Source: Gemmataceae bacterium (GTDB lineage Bacteria > Planctomycetota > Planctomycetia > Gemmatales > Gemmataceae). From it: DNA of 64,000 nucleotides. The stretch lies in contig JAHBXO010000001.1 of NCBI GenBank assembly GCA_019636445.1, positions 186,001 to 250,000 on the forward strand. The letters run 5' to 3'. The first letter of the stretch is position 1. Every line of letters starts with the position of its first letter. The translations under genes and the position numbers were made by a program. Of this stretch, positions 17,730 through 30,708 are shown in pieces. Under the pieces are notes generated by a model that saw nothing but the letters and a program-made list of their open reading frames with translations, was not told where the DNA came from and made no database searches.

Positions 17730-18126
17730 CCGAAAACCCCGAAGAGTCCGAGGAGAGACAGGCGGACGCCCCGCATCCCGCGGGGTTCCTGTAGTGTTAG
17801 ACGATCTTGGCCCGGATGGCACGCGAACTTGGCCGCCTGGCGTTGCGCCGACGTTACAGAGCGAACGGCAAGTGCCCCGAATTCGTTGGACGGGATGAGA
17901 CTTCGAAGCCCGATGGGAACGCTTCGCCCCTTCGGGGCGACGGATTCATCGCCAACGCTTCCAGGGGTTCCGTCGCTTCGCTCCGTCACCCCTGGCTATT
18001 GTCGGTGGCCCCGTTGGGGCCAAAATCCGAACGCTCGCTTCACACGGCTCCTGCCGGAGCATGGGCTCAGGACTTGTTGACCCCCTCGCCCGGCTCCTGA
18101 TGGAACTCGGTTCGCCGTCGTGTCGA
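17730..18126. repeat. Gene-free 397 bp with a block of short palindromes
   Basis: This stretch lies between the start of the A2M gene and the end of secA and holds no credible gene. From 17924 to 18060 there are four hairpins: TCGCCCC/GGGGCGA (17924-17940), CCAGGGGT/ACCCCTGG (17961-17995), GGCCCC/GGGGCC (18007-18021) and GCTCC/GGAGC (18047-18060). The middle unit contains CGTCGCTTCGCTCCGTCAC, like the CGCTGCGCTCC core of the block at 45.6 kb, so both are probably copies of one dispersed family. The A2M promoter should lie in 17730-17920, but no clear -35/-10 pair was seen. Confidence 0.6.
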
Positions 18127-21933
<3,807 letters not shown>

Positions 21934-22133
21934 GGAATCGGGGCCTTGGGTCGTCGGTGGCGTCGGGGTCCAAATGTCAGTCTAAGAATTTGCGGGAGAA
22001 CCGGTCAATACGGACCGTGTTTCCCAGACGGACGCGCCGACGGGGGAATCTCGCTGGGCGCGTCCACGCGGCACGATGTATAATACGGAGGTATTTGTTT
22101 GAACGTGCGCAGCCGGCGCGGGAGCGCGAATCC

Positions 22134-22571
22134 ATGAACACTAAAATCCACGCTGGCGAATCAACCCCCCATCGAAACGGGACGCCACCTTCCAGGGCCG
22201 ACGACGCACTCGACGTGCGCCGGCGCATCGGCGAACTCCGGCAACTTCCAGAGGGGTGGCTCGACGGGAAAGGCCTAGCGCCCGATCCGCAGGGATTGAC
22301 TTGGCTCGCCGAACAATTCGACGCCTTCGATTCCGCGAGACTGCCCCGACCGTATCTCTTTCCCACGCCCGAAGGCGGGGTGCTCGCCGAGTGGCCCCAA
22401 AACCCCTGGTCCCTGTCGCTCGAAATCAATCTCTCGGCACGTACCGGTCGGTGGCACGCGCTCGATCTCGACACGGACACCGAGGAAACCGCGGAACTCG
22501 ACTTGAATCGGAACGAGTCGTGGGAGCGATTGGCCGAGTGGGTTGGCGGGCGGATGCCGGTGACCGCATGA
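22134..22571 (+). CDS. Conserved-type hypothetical protein, first of a coupled pair
   Basis: 145 residues, start ATG 22134, which follows a TATAAT hexamer (22079-22084) by 50 nt. Soluble, without signal or membrane segment. Residues 30-60 are a helical motif VRRRIGELRQLPEGWLDGKG, followed by PYLFPTPEGGVLAEWP, WSLSLEINL and an acidic tail WHALDLDTDTEETAELDLN. I recognise the LPEGWLDGKG...PTPEGGVLAEW pattern as recurring in bacterial hypotheticals but know no function. The last codons overlap the next gene as ATGA, so the two products are translationally coupled and probably made in fixed ratio. Confidence 0.65.
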   Translation: MNTKIHAGESTPHRNGTPPSRADDALDVRRRIGELRQLPEGWLDGKGLAPDPQGLTWLAEQFDAFDSARLPRPYLFPTPEGGVLAEWPQNPWSLSLEINLSARTGRWHALDLDTDTEETAELDLNRNESWERLAEWVGGRMPVTA

Positions 22572-22939
22572 CCGGGACGACGCTCCTGCTCCGGCAGATC
22601 CATCCTGCGTTCGTCCAGAACGGTTTTCCCACTTCGCAAGCGTTCCGTCCGACACCCAAGGACGAATCCCATTTGTCCATTTACGATGGGGATCGGATCG
22701 ACGCCACGGCCGCTTGGAGCCACTACACGACCGTTCTTCAACTGTCGTCGGTGGGCACGATGGCCATCACTGTGGAGGAATGCACGGCCGAAGGACTGCC
22801 CGCACGAAGCGATCCCGAACCGTTTCCCGAGCATGCGATCATCGACTTTTCGGGCCTGACGGACAAGGAGTGTCAACGGAAGGGCAAGAAGCTCCAGGTC
22901 AAGGCCGTCGCACGTGGCTGGCTGCATCGCGTAAATTGA
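22568..22939 (+). CDS. Conserved-type hypothetical protein, second of a coupled pair
   Basis: 123 residues from the ATG at 22568, which overlaps the previous stop. The product starts MTGTTLLLRQIHPAFVQNG and continues TSQAFRPTPKDESHLSIYDG, WSHYTT and MAITVEECTAEGLP. It ends PFPEHAIIDFSGLTDKECQRKG and a basic tail. It is soluble with no recognised domain. The pairing with the preceding protein, the single-copy small size and the lack of signal peptide suggest a cytoplasmic complex. A toxin-antitoxin or processing role is possible but unsupported. A longer in-frame extension upstream to 22256 is a shadow inside the first gene. Confidence 0.65.
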   Translation: MTGTTLLLRQIHPAFVQNGFPTSQAFRPTPKDESHLSIYDGDRIDATAAWSHYTTVLQLSSVGTMAITVEECTAEGLPARSDPEPFPEHAIIDFSGLTDKECQRKGKKLQVKAVARGWLHRVN

Positions 22940-22962
22940 ACGCCATTTCGTTCTTGACACCT

Positions 22963-23625
22963 TTAGTTCATTGGCAGCCGTTCGCCTTCCCGCTCGCGGA
23001 ACTCGCGGTCGTCGATGCGGCGGAAGCGGACGGCGTCGCCGACGCGCAGGGGGAAGAAGTCGTCGGCGACGTCGACGAGGGTGAGGGGGGTGCGGCCGAG
23101 GAGGTGCCAGCCGCCGGGGCGGGCGAGGGGGTAGATGCCGGTTTGCCGACCGGTGAGGCCGACGCTGCCCGGCTCGACGCGCAGGCGCGGGCTGGCGAGC
23201 CGCGGGACGCCGCACAACTCCTCCGGCAAATACCCCAAGTATGGGAACCCCGGCACGAAGCCGATCGCGTAGACGGTGTACTCGGCGGCGGCGTGCAGCT
23301 CGACGACGCGTTCGGCGGGCAGACCGGTGAGTTCGGCCACGCGGGGCAGGTCGAGGTCGAATTCATAGCAGACGGGGATTTCGTGGCGGCGGGGTTCGGC
23401 CGGTGCCGGCCCGCGCCGGGCGGCGTGCTTCTTGAGCCAGGCGATCGCGTCCGCGGTGCGGATCTGGTCGGCGTCGAAGAAGACGCCGACGCTTGCGTAG
23501 GCGGGCACCACGTCCTGCAGCCACGGGGGCGCGGCGGCACGGACCGCGGCGGCGAAACGCACGGCGGTCGCTTCGTCCGGCAGGTAGGCGATCACGGCTT
23601 CTTCGCCGAGCGGCACGCAGGTCAT
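22963..23625 (-). CDS. pxpB: 5-oxoprolinase subunit B (PxpB/KipI family)
   Basis: 220 residues of the KipI/allophanate-hydrolase-subunit-1 fold. Signature segments are HEIPVCYEFDLDLPRVAELTG, YAIGFVPGFPYLGYLPEEL, VEPGSVGLTGRQTGIYPLA and PGGWHLLGRTPL. In the prokaryotic 5-oxoprolinase complex PxpB works with PxpC (ATP-dependent ring opening of 5-oxoproline) and PxpA (LamB/YcsF). Neither partner is adjacent: the neighbours are the unknown pair (convergent) and two small envelope proteins (divergent). It may partner with distant genes or act as a KipI-like regulator. Identity as a PxpB-family member is firm; the substrate is inferred. Confidence 0.85.
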   Translation of the reverse strand: MTCVPLGEEAVIAYLPDEATAVRFAAAVRAAAPPWLQDVVPAYASVGVFFDADQIRTADAIAWLKKHAARRGPAPAEPRRHEIPVCYEFDLDLPRVAELTGLPAERVVELHAAAEYTVYAIGFVPGFPYLGYLPEELCGVPRLASPRLRVEPGSVGLTGRQTGIYPLARPGGWHLLGRTPLTLVDVADDFFPLRVGDAVRFRRIDDREFREREGERLPMN

Positions 23626-23772
23626 CGCGATCGTTCTCCGATTCTCCTTCCATGGTATGCGGCGCTGGCGGGTGGAAAACTCGCCTTTACAGGCCCGGCG
23701 CGGGATGGCATAGGGCCGGGAATCGGACGGGTCCGCCGGGGAAGCGGTCCGCCGACGCCGTGGGGGAATTCG

Positions 23773-24222
23773 ATGATCCGCACCGCCGCCGGGGGGCTGG
23801 CCGTGGCGCTTTCGGCCGTCGCCCTGGTCGCCGCCGATGTCGCTCCGGTCCGCTCGAAGGGTCCGAAGTCCGACGATAAACCCGCCGAGAAAGCTCCGAC
23901 ACCGCTGCGGCCGGCGATCATCATCGCGCCGCTGGCCGCCGATGTCCTCGCGGACGCGGTGAAGGACGAGCAGAACGCCTGCACGCGCCGGCTCGACGTG
24001 TGCGCGAAGCTGCGGGAGTTGGCCGCCGCGAAGAACGATGAGGCGTTGCTGGCGCGCATCGACGAGCTGGAGAAACAGGCCGTCGAGATTTGTCAGGCCC
24101 GCGTGGCGCGGATGGGGATTCGCGGCTCCGCGGCCCGGCCGACACGCGACCCGGCCCCGTCGACCGCGATCGATCCGGCGTCGATCGTCGCTCCCGCTCC
24201 CGCTGCCGGAGGTTCGAAATGA
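23773..24222 (+). CDS. Small secreted hypothetical protein
   Basis: 149 residues. A signal peptide (MIRTAAGGLAVALSAVALVAA) is followed by a basic, Lys/Pro-rich linker. A helical segment of about 60 residues comes next (LAADVLADAVKDEQNACTRR, LDVCAKLRELAAAKNDEALL, ARIDELEKQAVEICQARVAR) and then a Pro/Ala-rich tail. Three Cys residues lie in the helix. No catalytic motif is seen. The start ATG 23773 was chosen because it opens the signal peptide; the earlier reading frame from 22714 is noise. It overlaps the following lipoprotein gene as ATGA, so the pair likely works together in the periplasm. Confidence 0.6.
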   Translation: MIRTAAGGLAVALSAVALVAADVAPVRSKGPKSDDKPAEKAPTPLRPAIIIAPLAADVLADAVKDEQNACTRRLDVCAKLRELAAAKNDEALLARIDELEKQAVEICQARVARMGIRGSAARPTRDPAPSTAIDPASIVAPAPAAGGSK

Positions 24223-24524
24223 TACGGCTTGTCCCGCTCGCGCTCATCCTGATCGCCACCGGTTGCGTGCACATCAAGCCGATCGGCCCGCTGGCGCAGA
24301 TGCAAGGCCTCCCGCCCGCCGGTAAGGCCGCGCCCGCCGATGCGCCCGAACCGATCGTTCGTGAAGCCCCGCGCCCCACGCCCCCGGCCGTGTACATCAC
24401 GCCCGGCGAAGTGACGGCCGCGAACGCCGACGAGGCCCTCAAGCGCCTGACGCAGGAACTGGACACCGACCGCCGCACGATGGAAGCGTTCCCGCGCTAC
24501 GCGGAAGTGTCGATCGTGAAGTGA
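24219..24524 (+). CDS. Small lipoprotein
   Basis: 101 residues with signal MIRLVPLALILIATGC and lipobox Cys at residue 16. The rest is Pro/Ala-rich with a short C-terminal helix (ADEALKRLTQELDTDRRTME). The start overlaps the previous stop (ATGA), indicating coupled translation with the secreted partner. The last 28 bp overlap the 3' end of the HisA-like gene on the opposite strand. Function unknown; a structural or accessory envelope protein is the simplest reading. Confidence 0.6.
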   Translation: MIRLVPLALILIATGCVHIKPIGPLAQMQGLPPAGKAAPADAPEPIVREAPRPTPPAVYITPGEVTAANADEALKRLTQELDTDRRTMEAFPRYAEVSIVK

Positions 24525-25198
24525 ACGCCGTCGTGGATCGCCGACGCGACGAGTACGCCGTTGACGCCGACCTCGCCGAACCGGGCGAGGTCGTTCGCGT
24601 TGCGGACCCCTCCGCCGGAGAGCAGTTCCAGTTTCGGGTACCGGTCGCGAATTCGACGGCAGACGTCCAACGTGCCGGGACCGGATTGCGAACCGACGGC
24701 TGGCAGGTCGAGCACGATCAGGGTGCCGACGCCGCGCGCGATCGCGCGATCGACCACGCCCAACCAGTCCCGGGAATGCTCGACGCCCCACGAGGGCCAC
24801 GGGCCGAAGAGTTCGCCGTTCCAGAGGTCGAGCGAAAACGTACAGGCATCGGTCAGCGCGTCCGGCGATGCCGCCGATTCGAAACCGACGACGGGTCGGA
24901 CGGATTTGGGAAGGACCCAATTCCCCACGCCGCAGTCGAGCCAGACGGGAACGCCGATCGCGTTCAACATCTCGCGCGTCTTCTCCGAGATTGCTCCGCC
25001 CCGAATCGCGTCGAGGTCGGCGACGTAGAGTTCGTTCGCGCCGGTGGCAGCCAGCAGATCGCGCGCGACTTGCAGCGGTTCCGTCGAGTTCGTCACGCGG
25101 CTGACGATCGGCCGGTACTCGCTCCGCCGCCCGCCGACGGCGCGGACAACTTCGCCGCCGAGCACATCCAGCACGGGAATGATTCGCGGGACCGGCAT
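24497..25198 (-). CDS. HisA-like TIM-barrel protein
   Basis: 233 residues resembling HisA (ProFAR isomerase). The N-terminus RIIPVLDVLGGEVVRAVGG matches IIPAIDL..G..VR.., with the probable catalytic Asp in LDV. ELYVADLDAIRGG corresponds to the family VVDLDGAKGG motif, and VLDLPAVGSQSGPG replaces the D..RDG.LSGP loop. SGGGVRN marks the phosphate site. The DxSRDGT element is altered, so true histidine-pathway activity is doubtful. HisA-like proteins of unknown function are known near one-carbon (tetrahydromethanopterin) genes in methylotrophs and planctomycetes, but none is nearby. Its 3' end overlaps the small lipoprotein gene. Confidence 0.7.
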   Translation of the reverse strand: MPVPRIIPVLDVLGGEVVRAVGGRRSEYRPIVSRVTNSTEPLQVARDLLAATGANELYVADLDAIRGGAISEKTREMLNAIGVPVWLDCGVGNWVLPKSVRPVVGFESAASPDALTDACTFSLDLWNGELFGPWPSWGVEHSRDWLGVVDRAIARGVGTLIVLDLPAVGSQSGPGTLDVCRRIRDRYPKLELLSGGGVRNANDLARFGEVGVNGVLVASAIHDGVHFTIDTSA

Positions 25199-25221
25199 GG
25201 CGGGAATTCTACAATGGCGGG

Positions 25222-26052
25222 ATGAACCTGGAACGCGAACTGGCCGCCGCGCTCGCCGTGGCCGAACGGGCGGGGCAATTCATCCGCGCCGAATACGAAT
25301 CCTTCACGCCGATCCCGAACGCGCCGTCGGACATCAGCACCCACGTCGACAAAGGCTCGCAGGACATCATCCTGAAGTTCCTGCACGAAGCCTTCCCGCA
25401 CGACGGCCTGTGCGCCGAGGAGGACACCGCCACGCCGCAGACCGCCGCGGCGAACGCGCCGGCGCGCATGTGGGTCGTCGACCCGATCGACGGCACGCGC
25501 GGCTTCGCCATGAAGAACGGCGAGTTCTCCACGATGATCGGCCTCACCGTCGACCGCGTGCCCGTGCTCGGCGTCGTCCTCGAACCGACGACCATGACGT
25601 ACACCTACGCGGCGCTCGGCGGCGGGTGCTGGACGAAGATCGGCGAACGGGGCGCGCCGGCGCGCTGCCGGGTGCGGAACGCGGCGCAGGCGGGGTCGTG
25701 CGTGTTGGTGCAGAGCCGGCCGTCCAAGAAGAACTCGCCGACGAAGGCGCAGCTCGCGCTCCAGCCGGAGCGTACGCTGGAGATGTACTCGGCCGGGGTG
25801 AAGCTCGCCGTGGTGGCGCGGGGCGAGGCGGACGTGTACGTGAACACCTACCCGAACTTCCGGGACTGGGATATCTGCGCCGGGCACATCCTTGTTACCG
25901 AGGCGGGCGGCAGCGTGACCGGCCTGCGCGGCGAACCGCTGACCTACGGCGAAGACGGCTTCGTCCAGCGCCGCGGTCTGGTGGCGAGCGTCGCCGGCAT
26001 CCATGCCGCCGTCGTCGAACGGTTGCGCGCGACGCCGACCGACCCGGTCTGA
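25222..26052 (+). CDS. Inositol monophosphatase-family phosphatase (CysQ/BPNase-like)
   Basis: 276 residues of the Mg-dependent FIG superfamily. ISTHVDKGSQDIILKFL and LCAEED provide the metal-binding Asp/Glu. VVDPIDGTRGFAMKNGEFSTMIGL is the DPIDGT signature, and NFRDWDICAGHILVTEAGG is the second motif (WDxxAG). This fits 3'(2'),5'-bisphosphate nucleotidase, which removes phosphate from PAP in sulfur assimilation, but histidinol-phosphatase or inositol phosphatase cannot be excluded. The start at 25222 (MNLERELAAALAVAERAG) matches the family length. It is divergent from the HisA-like gene with a 23-bp gap. Confidence 0.85.
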   Translation: MNLERELAAALAVAERAGQFIRAEYESFTPIPNAPSDISTHVDKGSQDIILKFLHEAFPHDGLCAEEDTATPQTAAANAPARMWVVDPIDGTRGFAMKNGEFSTMIGLTVDRVPVLGVVLEPTTMTYTYAALGGGCWTKIGERGAPARCRVRNAAQAGSCVLVQSRPSKKNSPTKAQLALQPERTLEMYSAGVKLAVVARGEADVYVNTYPNFRDWDICAGHILVTEAGGSVTGLRGEPLTYGEDGFVQRRGLVASVAGIHAAVVERLRATPTDPV

Positions 26053-26094
26053 TGGTCACGATGCGGCGATCCGAAACTTGACACTTGGTTTCCC

Positions 26095-26517
26095 TCAATC
26101 CACCAGTTCGGCTTGGGCTTTCAGCGAATGGATCGCGGATCGTACATCGTCGGAGTTGAGTACGTCTTTCAGCAAATCCTGGAATTCCGGATATGTCGCC
26201 GCGACCGGGTAGTGCCAATCCGGATCGGGCTCGTCCATTGGCTCGAAACACTTTGCATCGATCTCGACGGGATAGAGGTCCTCGCGGCCATGCGTGGCCG
26301 TCAAAACACGGCGGCGCAGTTTTCGCGATGGTAATACGAGATCGAGTTGGTGGGCAACGTGATTGTCCGATTGGATCGAATGGACTTCCGCGACTAGTTG
26401 CCCCTTGGTCCTCGACCCGAGTTTGGCAGCCAGGCTCTTCAACTCGAACACGGGAGCAACGACGACGGCATCGACATCGGCGGGCCAATCCAGCAAACCG
26501 TTCAGGGTCGAGTTCAT
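26095..26517 (-). CDS. Hypothetical protein, partner of the broken EEP gene
   Basis: 140 residues, soluble, moderately acidic, with no recognised domain. Notable parts are DVDAVVVAPVFELKSLAAKL, HREDLYP-like stretch LTATHGREDLYPVEIDA and a C-terminal helix YPEFQDLLKDVLNSDDVRSA. The start overlaps the stop of the upstream EEP gene as ATGA, so the two form a two-gene cassette. Base composition of the cassette is visibly AT-richer than in the flanking phosphatase and kinase genes, which suggests more recent acquisition. Function unknown. Coupling to a nuclease-like protein might point to nucleic-acid or signalling chemistry, but this is only inference. Confidence 0.6.
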   Translation of the reverse strand: MNSTLNGLLDWPADVDAVVVAPVFELKSLAAKLGSRTKGQLVAEVHSIQSDNHVAHQLDLVLPSRKLRRRVLTATHGREDLYPVEIDAKCFEPMDEPDPDWHYPVAATYPEFQDLLKDVLNSDDVRSAIHSLKAQAELVD

Positions 26518-27332
26518 GCCGGTTCCTCCAAGTGAAAGAATATCGGGAGATGGTCGGACGCGTTCCCTTGGTCCGGCAGCCCGTTGTTCGTAAGCAACGA
26601 ACGCTCGCCATCCGTCTCGATGATTTTCAGCTCGACGAGGTTATCGCCAAGTCCCGATCGAAGCAACACCTGATCGAATAGGTGCCAGTGATAGCATACC
26701 ACGCCCGAAGGGCTGCGATGATACGTGCCCGGCGGACCCGGTGTTCGATCGCCCAGCAAGCCCCACATCGGGTTGTAAAAGATCCGTTCGGAAGGATGAG
26801 CTTGTACGGTGCGTGTCTCGCGATTGGCCAGGCTCTTGGTCATAACCGAATGAAGCGTGTCGGATTGGACGATCAGTTCGCTGTAAGGATCGAGATTCAA
26901 GTCGCCGACCAGCACGGTTCTCGAGTGTTCGCGATCCCGTTCCGCCCGGTTGATGTCGGCAACCAGTCGACGCAACTCCAGTGCCCTATCGGGAAAACGG
27001 TGGTGGAGCTGACTTCGGAGGTGCGCCACGACAACGAGCATCTCCGGATGATTCTCGGTCCTGAGACTGAAAATGAGCCAATGGCGGTCGGTCAACAGGG
27101 GTGCCAGGCGAAGTCCGGAACCGCTTCGGATGAACAGTTGCAATCCGTGTTTTGGTTCCGAGATCGCATTCCAGGTCGGTACTTTCGATTCGTTCAATGC
27201 CCGTTCAAATCGACCAACTTCCAACGGGCACTAGGCCAAGGCGACGAGGTCGGCGCGGTCGTTGACTGCAATCCGCGCAACTCGGTCGTACAACGGTTTT
27301 CGTTTTATGTTCCAGAAAACGAATCTGGGCAT
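26514..27332 (-). pseudogene. Endonuclease/exonuclease/phosphatase (EEP) family gene interrupted by an in-frame TAG
   Basis: Read from the ATG at 27330-27332 the product is MPRFVFWNIKRKPLYDRVAR..., an EEP N-terminus (FWN motif). After LVALA (residue 33) comes TAG at 27231-27233, where the family normally has Glu; a single G-to-T change from GAG explains it. The same frame then continues uninterrupted for 237 codons with ERALNESK, VVAHLRSQ, GDLNLDPYS and the terminal ASDHLPIFF, so all catalytic motifs except the lost Glu are intact. The downstream TTG at 27222-27224 could restart a truncated product lacking the first strand and metal-ligand Glu. It is either a very recent pseudogene, a readthrough case or a sequencing error. 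Confidence 0.75.
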
Positions 27333-27383
27333 GTCCGGCGATTCCCGTTCGGATGCATGAATCCAATTCGAGCCAACTTGCCG

Positions 27384-28853
27384 TCACGGCACCACCGTCT
27401 CCCGGGCCGGTTCCGGGGCCGCGCCCGCTTCCAGCTTCTTCAAGCGATCCTCGAGCATCACCTGCTCCGTCACGTCACGGGCGGCGGCGAAGATCACGTC
27501 GTCCTTCGGTACGGCCTTCGCGGTCCACTCGAACCAGCGGTATGCGCCGCGCACGTCGCGGTAGCGGTTCCGGAAGCGCACCAGCGGAAAGCCCTGGTCG
27601 AGCTGCGCCATCACGCCCATGGTGCGCTGCTGGTCGTCGGGGTGGACGAACGAGATGAACGGCTTGGCGAGCAGTTCCGCCGTCGTGTAGCCGAGGACGC
27701 GCGAGAAATTGTCGTTGATCCGATGGAAGAAGCCGTCGAAACTGGCGATGCAGAAGAGGTCGAGGCTGAGGTCGAAGAAGCGGAGGAGGTCGCCCTCGGC
27801 CTGGCGGAGCACGGTGTCGAAGTACTTGCTCAGGCGGTCGATGACGACGCCGGCGTCGCGCGGGCGGTCTTCGCGGTTCGGGGCCAGGCACGCTTTGGCC
27901 AATGCCACCAGTTCGCGGTCGGCGCGGCACGCGTCCAGCCGGGCGAAGGCGTCGTCGAGCTGCGCCTTGATCGCCAGCTTCAGCACGCCCTTGCGGTCCT
28001 CTTGCACGTACGGCGGCTGACCCGTGAGGATCTCGCAGAGGATCGCTCCCAGCCCGAACACGTCGCAGCGCTCGTCCAGCTTCTCCACGTCGCCGGTGGC
28101 CTGCTCCGGCGGCATGTACGCCGGCGTGCCCATCACGCTGCCGAACTTCGTCAGCACCGCGGTCTCATCGTCGTCGGCTTCGACGGTTGGGGTGCACGGC
28201 CGGCGGCGCGCCTCGTCCATCGCCTTCGCCAGGCCCCAGTCCATCACCTTCACCTGACCGAACAGGCCGATCATCACGTTCGACGGGTTCAGGTCCCGGT
28301 GGATGATCCGCTGAGCATGCGCGTAGGCGATCGTGTGGCAGATCTGCTCGAAGATCTTGAGCAGGCGAGTGCGGCCCTCGTTCGCGTTCGGCCGTTCGTC
28401 CAGCACCGCGCGCAGCGTGAGGCCCCAGATGCGCTGCATGATGAAGTACGGCCGGCCGTCGGGCAGTGTGCCCGCCTCGTACAGCGGCACCACGCCGGAA
28501 TGCTCGAGCTGGCTCGTGATGCGGATTTCTTCCCGGAACCGCGCGACCACGTCGGGGCGATCCAGATATTTCCGGTGCAGGACCTTCGCGATCACCTCGC
28601 GATTCAGGTGCACATCGCAGCACGAATGGACCTCGCCCATGCCGCCGCGGCCCACTTCGTCCCCGATCGCGAAGCGCGAGGGGTAACCCTCCCCGGGCAA
28701 CGTGTCGCCCGGCGCGTTCGCGGCTTCCAGCAAATGATCCAGATTGACGATCTCGCCGATGTCCTCGACCGGCGCGTCGGCGAGACTCAGGTCGATCGTC
28801 TTGTTCGGGTCCGGCTCGGAATCCGGCACGGGCAGGCGGGAATGGAGGGACAT
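27384..28853 (-). CDS. Ser/Thr protein kinase with C-terminal PAS domain, atypical active site
   Basis: 489 residues from ATG 28851-28853 (MSLHSRLPVPDSEPD). Kinase domain about 60-340: GRGGMGEVHS (P-loop), K90, HRDLNPSN (185-192), DWG (205-207) and MGTPAYMPPEQATG. The HRDLK lysine is replaced by Asn, and DFG reads DWG, so catalysis may be altered. Residues about 360-475 form a PAS fold (DLFCIASFDGFFHRINDNFS, LGYTTAELLAKPFISFVHPDD, DVTEQ). There is no membrane segment, so it is a cytosolic sensor kinase; the PAS ligand is unknown. It follows another kinase and a GH3 gene on the same strand. Confidence 0.85.
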   Translation of the reverse strand: MSLHSRLPVPDSEPDPNKTIDLSLADAPVEDIGEIVNLDHLLEAANAPGDTLPGEGYPSRFAIGDEVGRGGMGEVHSCCDVHLNREVIAKVLHRKYLDRPDVVARFREEIRITSQLEHSGVVPLYEAGTLPDGRPYFIMQRIWGLTLRAVLDERPNANEGRTRLLKIFEQICHTIAYAHAQRIIHRDLNPSNVMIGLFGQVKVMDWGLAKAMDEARRRPCTPTVEADDDETAVLTKFGSVMGTPAYMPPEQATGDVEKLDERCDVFGLGAILCEILTGQPPYVQEDRKGVLKLAIKAQLDDAFARLDACRADRELVALAKACLAPNREDRPRDAGVVIDRLSKYFDTVLRQAEGDLLRFFDLSLDLFCIASFDGFFHRINDNFSRVLGYTTAELLAKPFISFVHPDDQQRTMGVMAQLDQGFPLVRFRNRYRDVRGAYRWFEWTAKAVPKDDVIFAAARDVTEQVMLEDRLKKLEAGAAPEPARETVVP

Positions 28854-28968
28854 TGCTGTCGCTCCGGTAGGCGGACAGGGGGCGGCTGGCCGGCGGTGGG
28901 AGAATACCGGCCCGACTTTCCAACGATCTACGATCATAACGCGCCGCGGCGGAGGTGGAACTCCAAAA

Positions 28969-30707
<1,739 letters not shown>

Positions 30708-30708
<1 letters not shown>

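Noticed and set aside
12474..18080. 1868-residue plus-strand open frame opposite the macroglobulin gene
   Set aside because: A mirror frame of a GC-rich gene: Arg/Val/Gly/Leu-rich, no domain, no ribosome site, while the opposite strand encodes a clear A2M.
26053..27383. Prophage or integrative element around the AT-richer cassette
   Set aside because: No integrase, transposase, att repeats or tRNA were found; only base composition hints at transfer.
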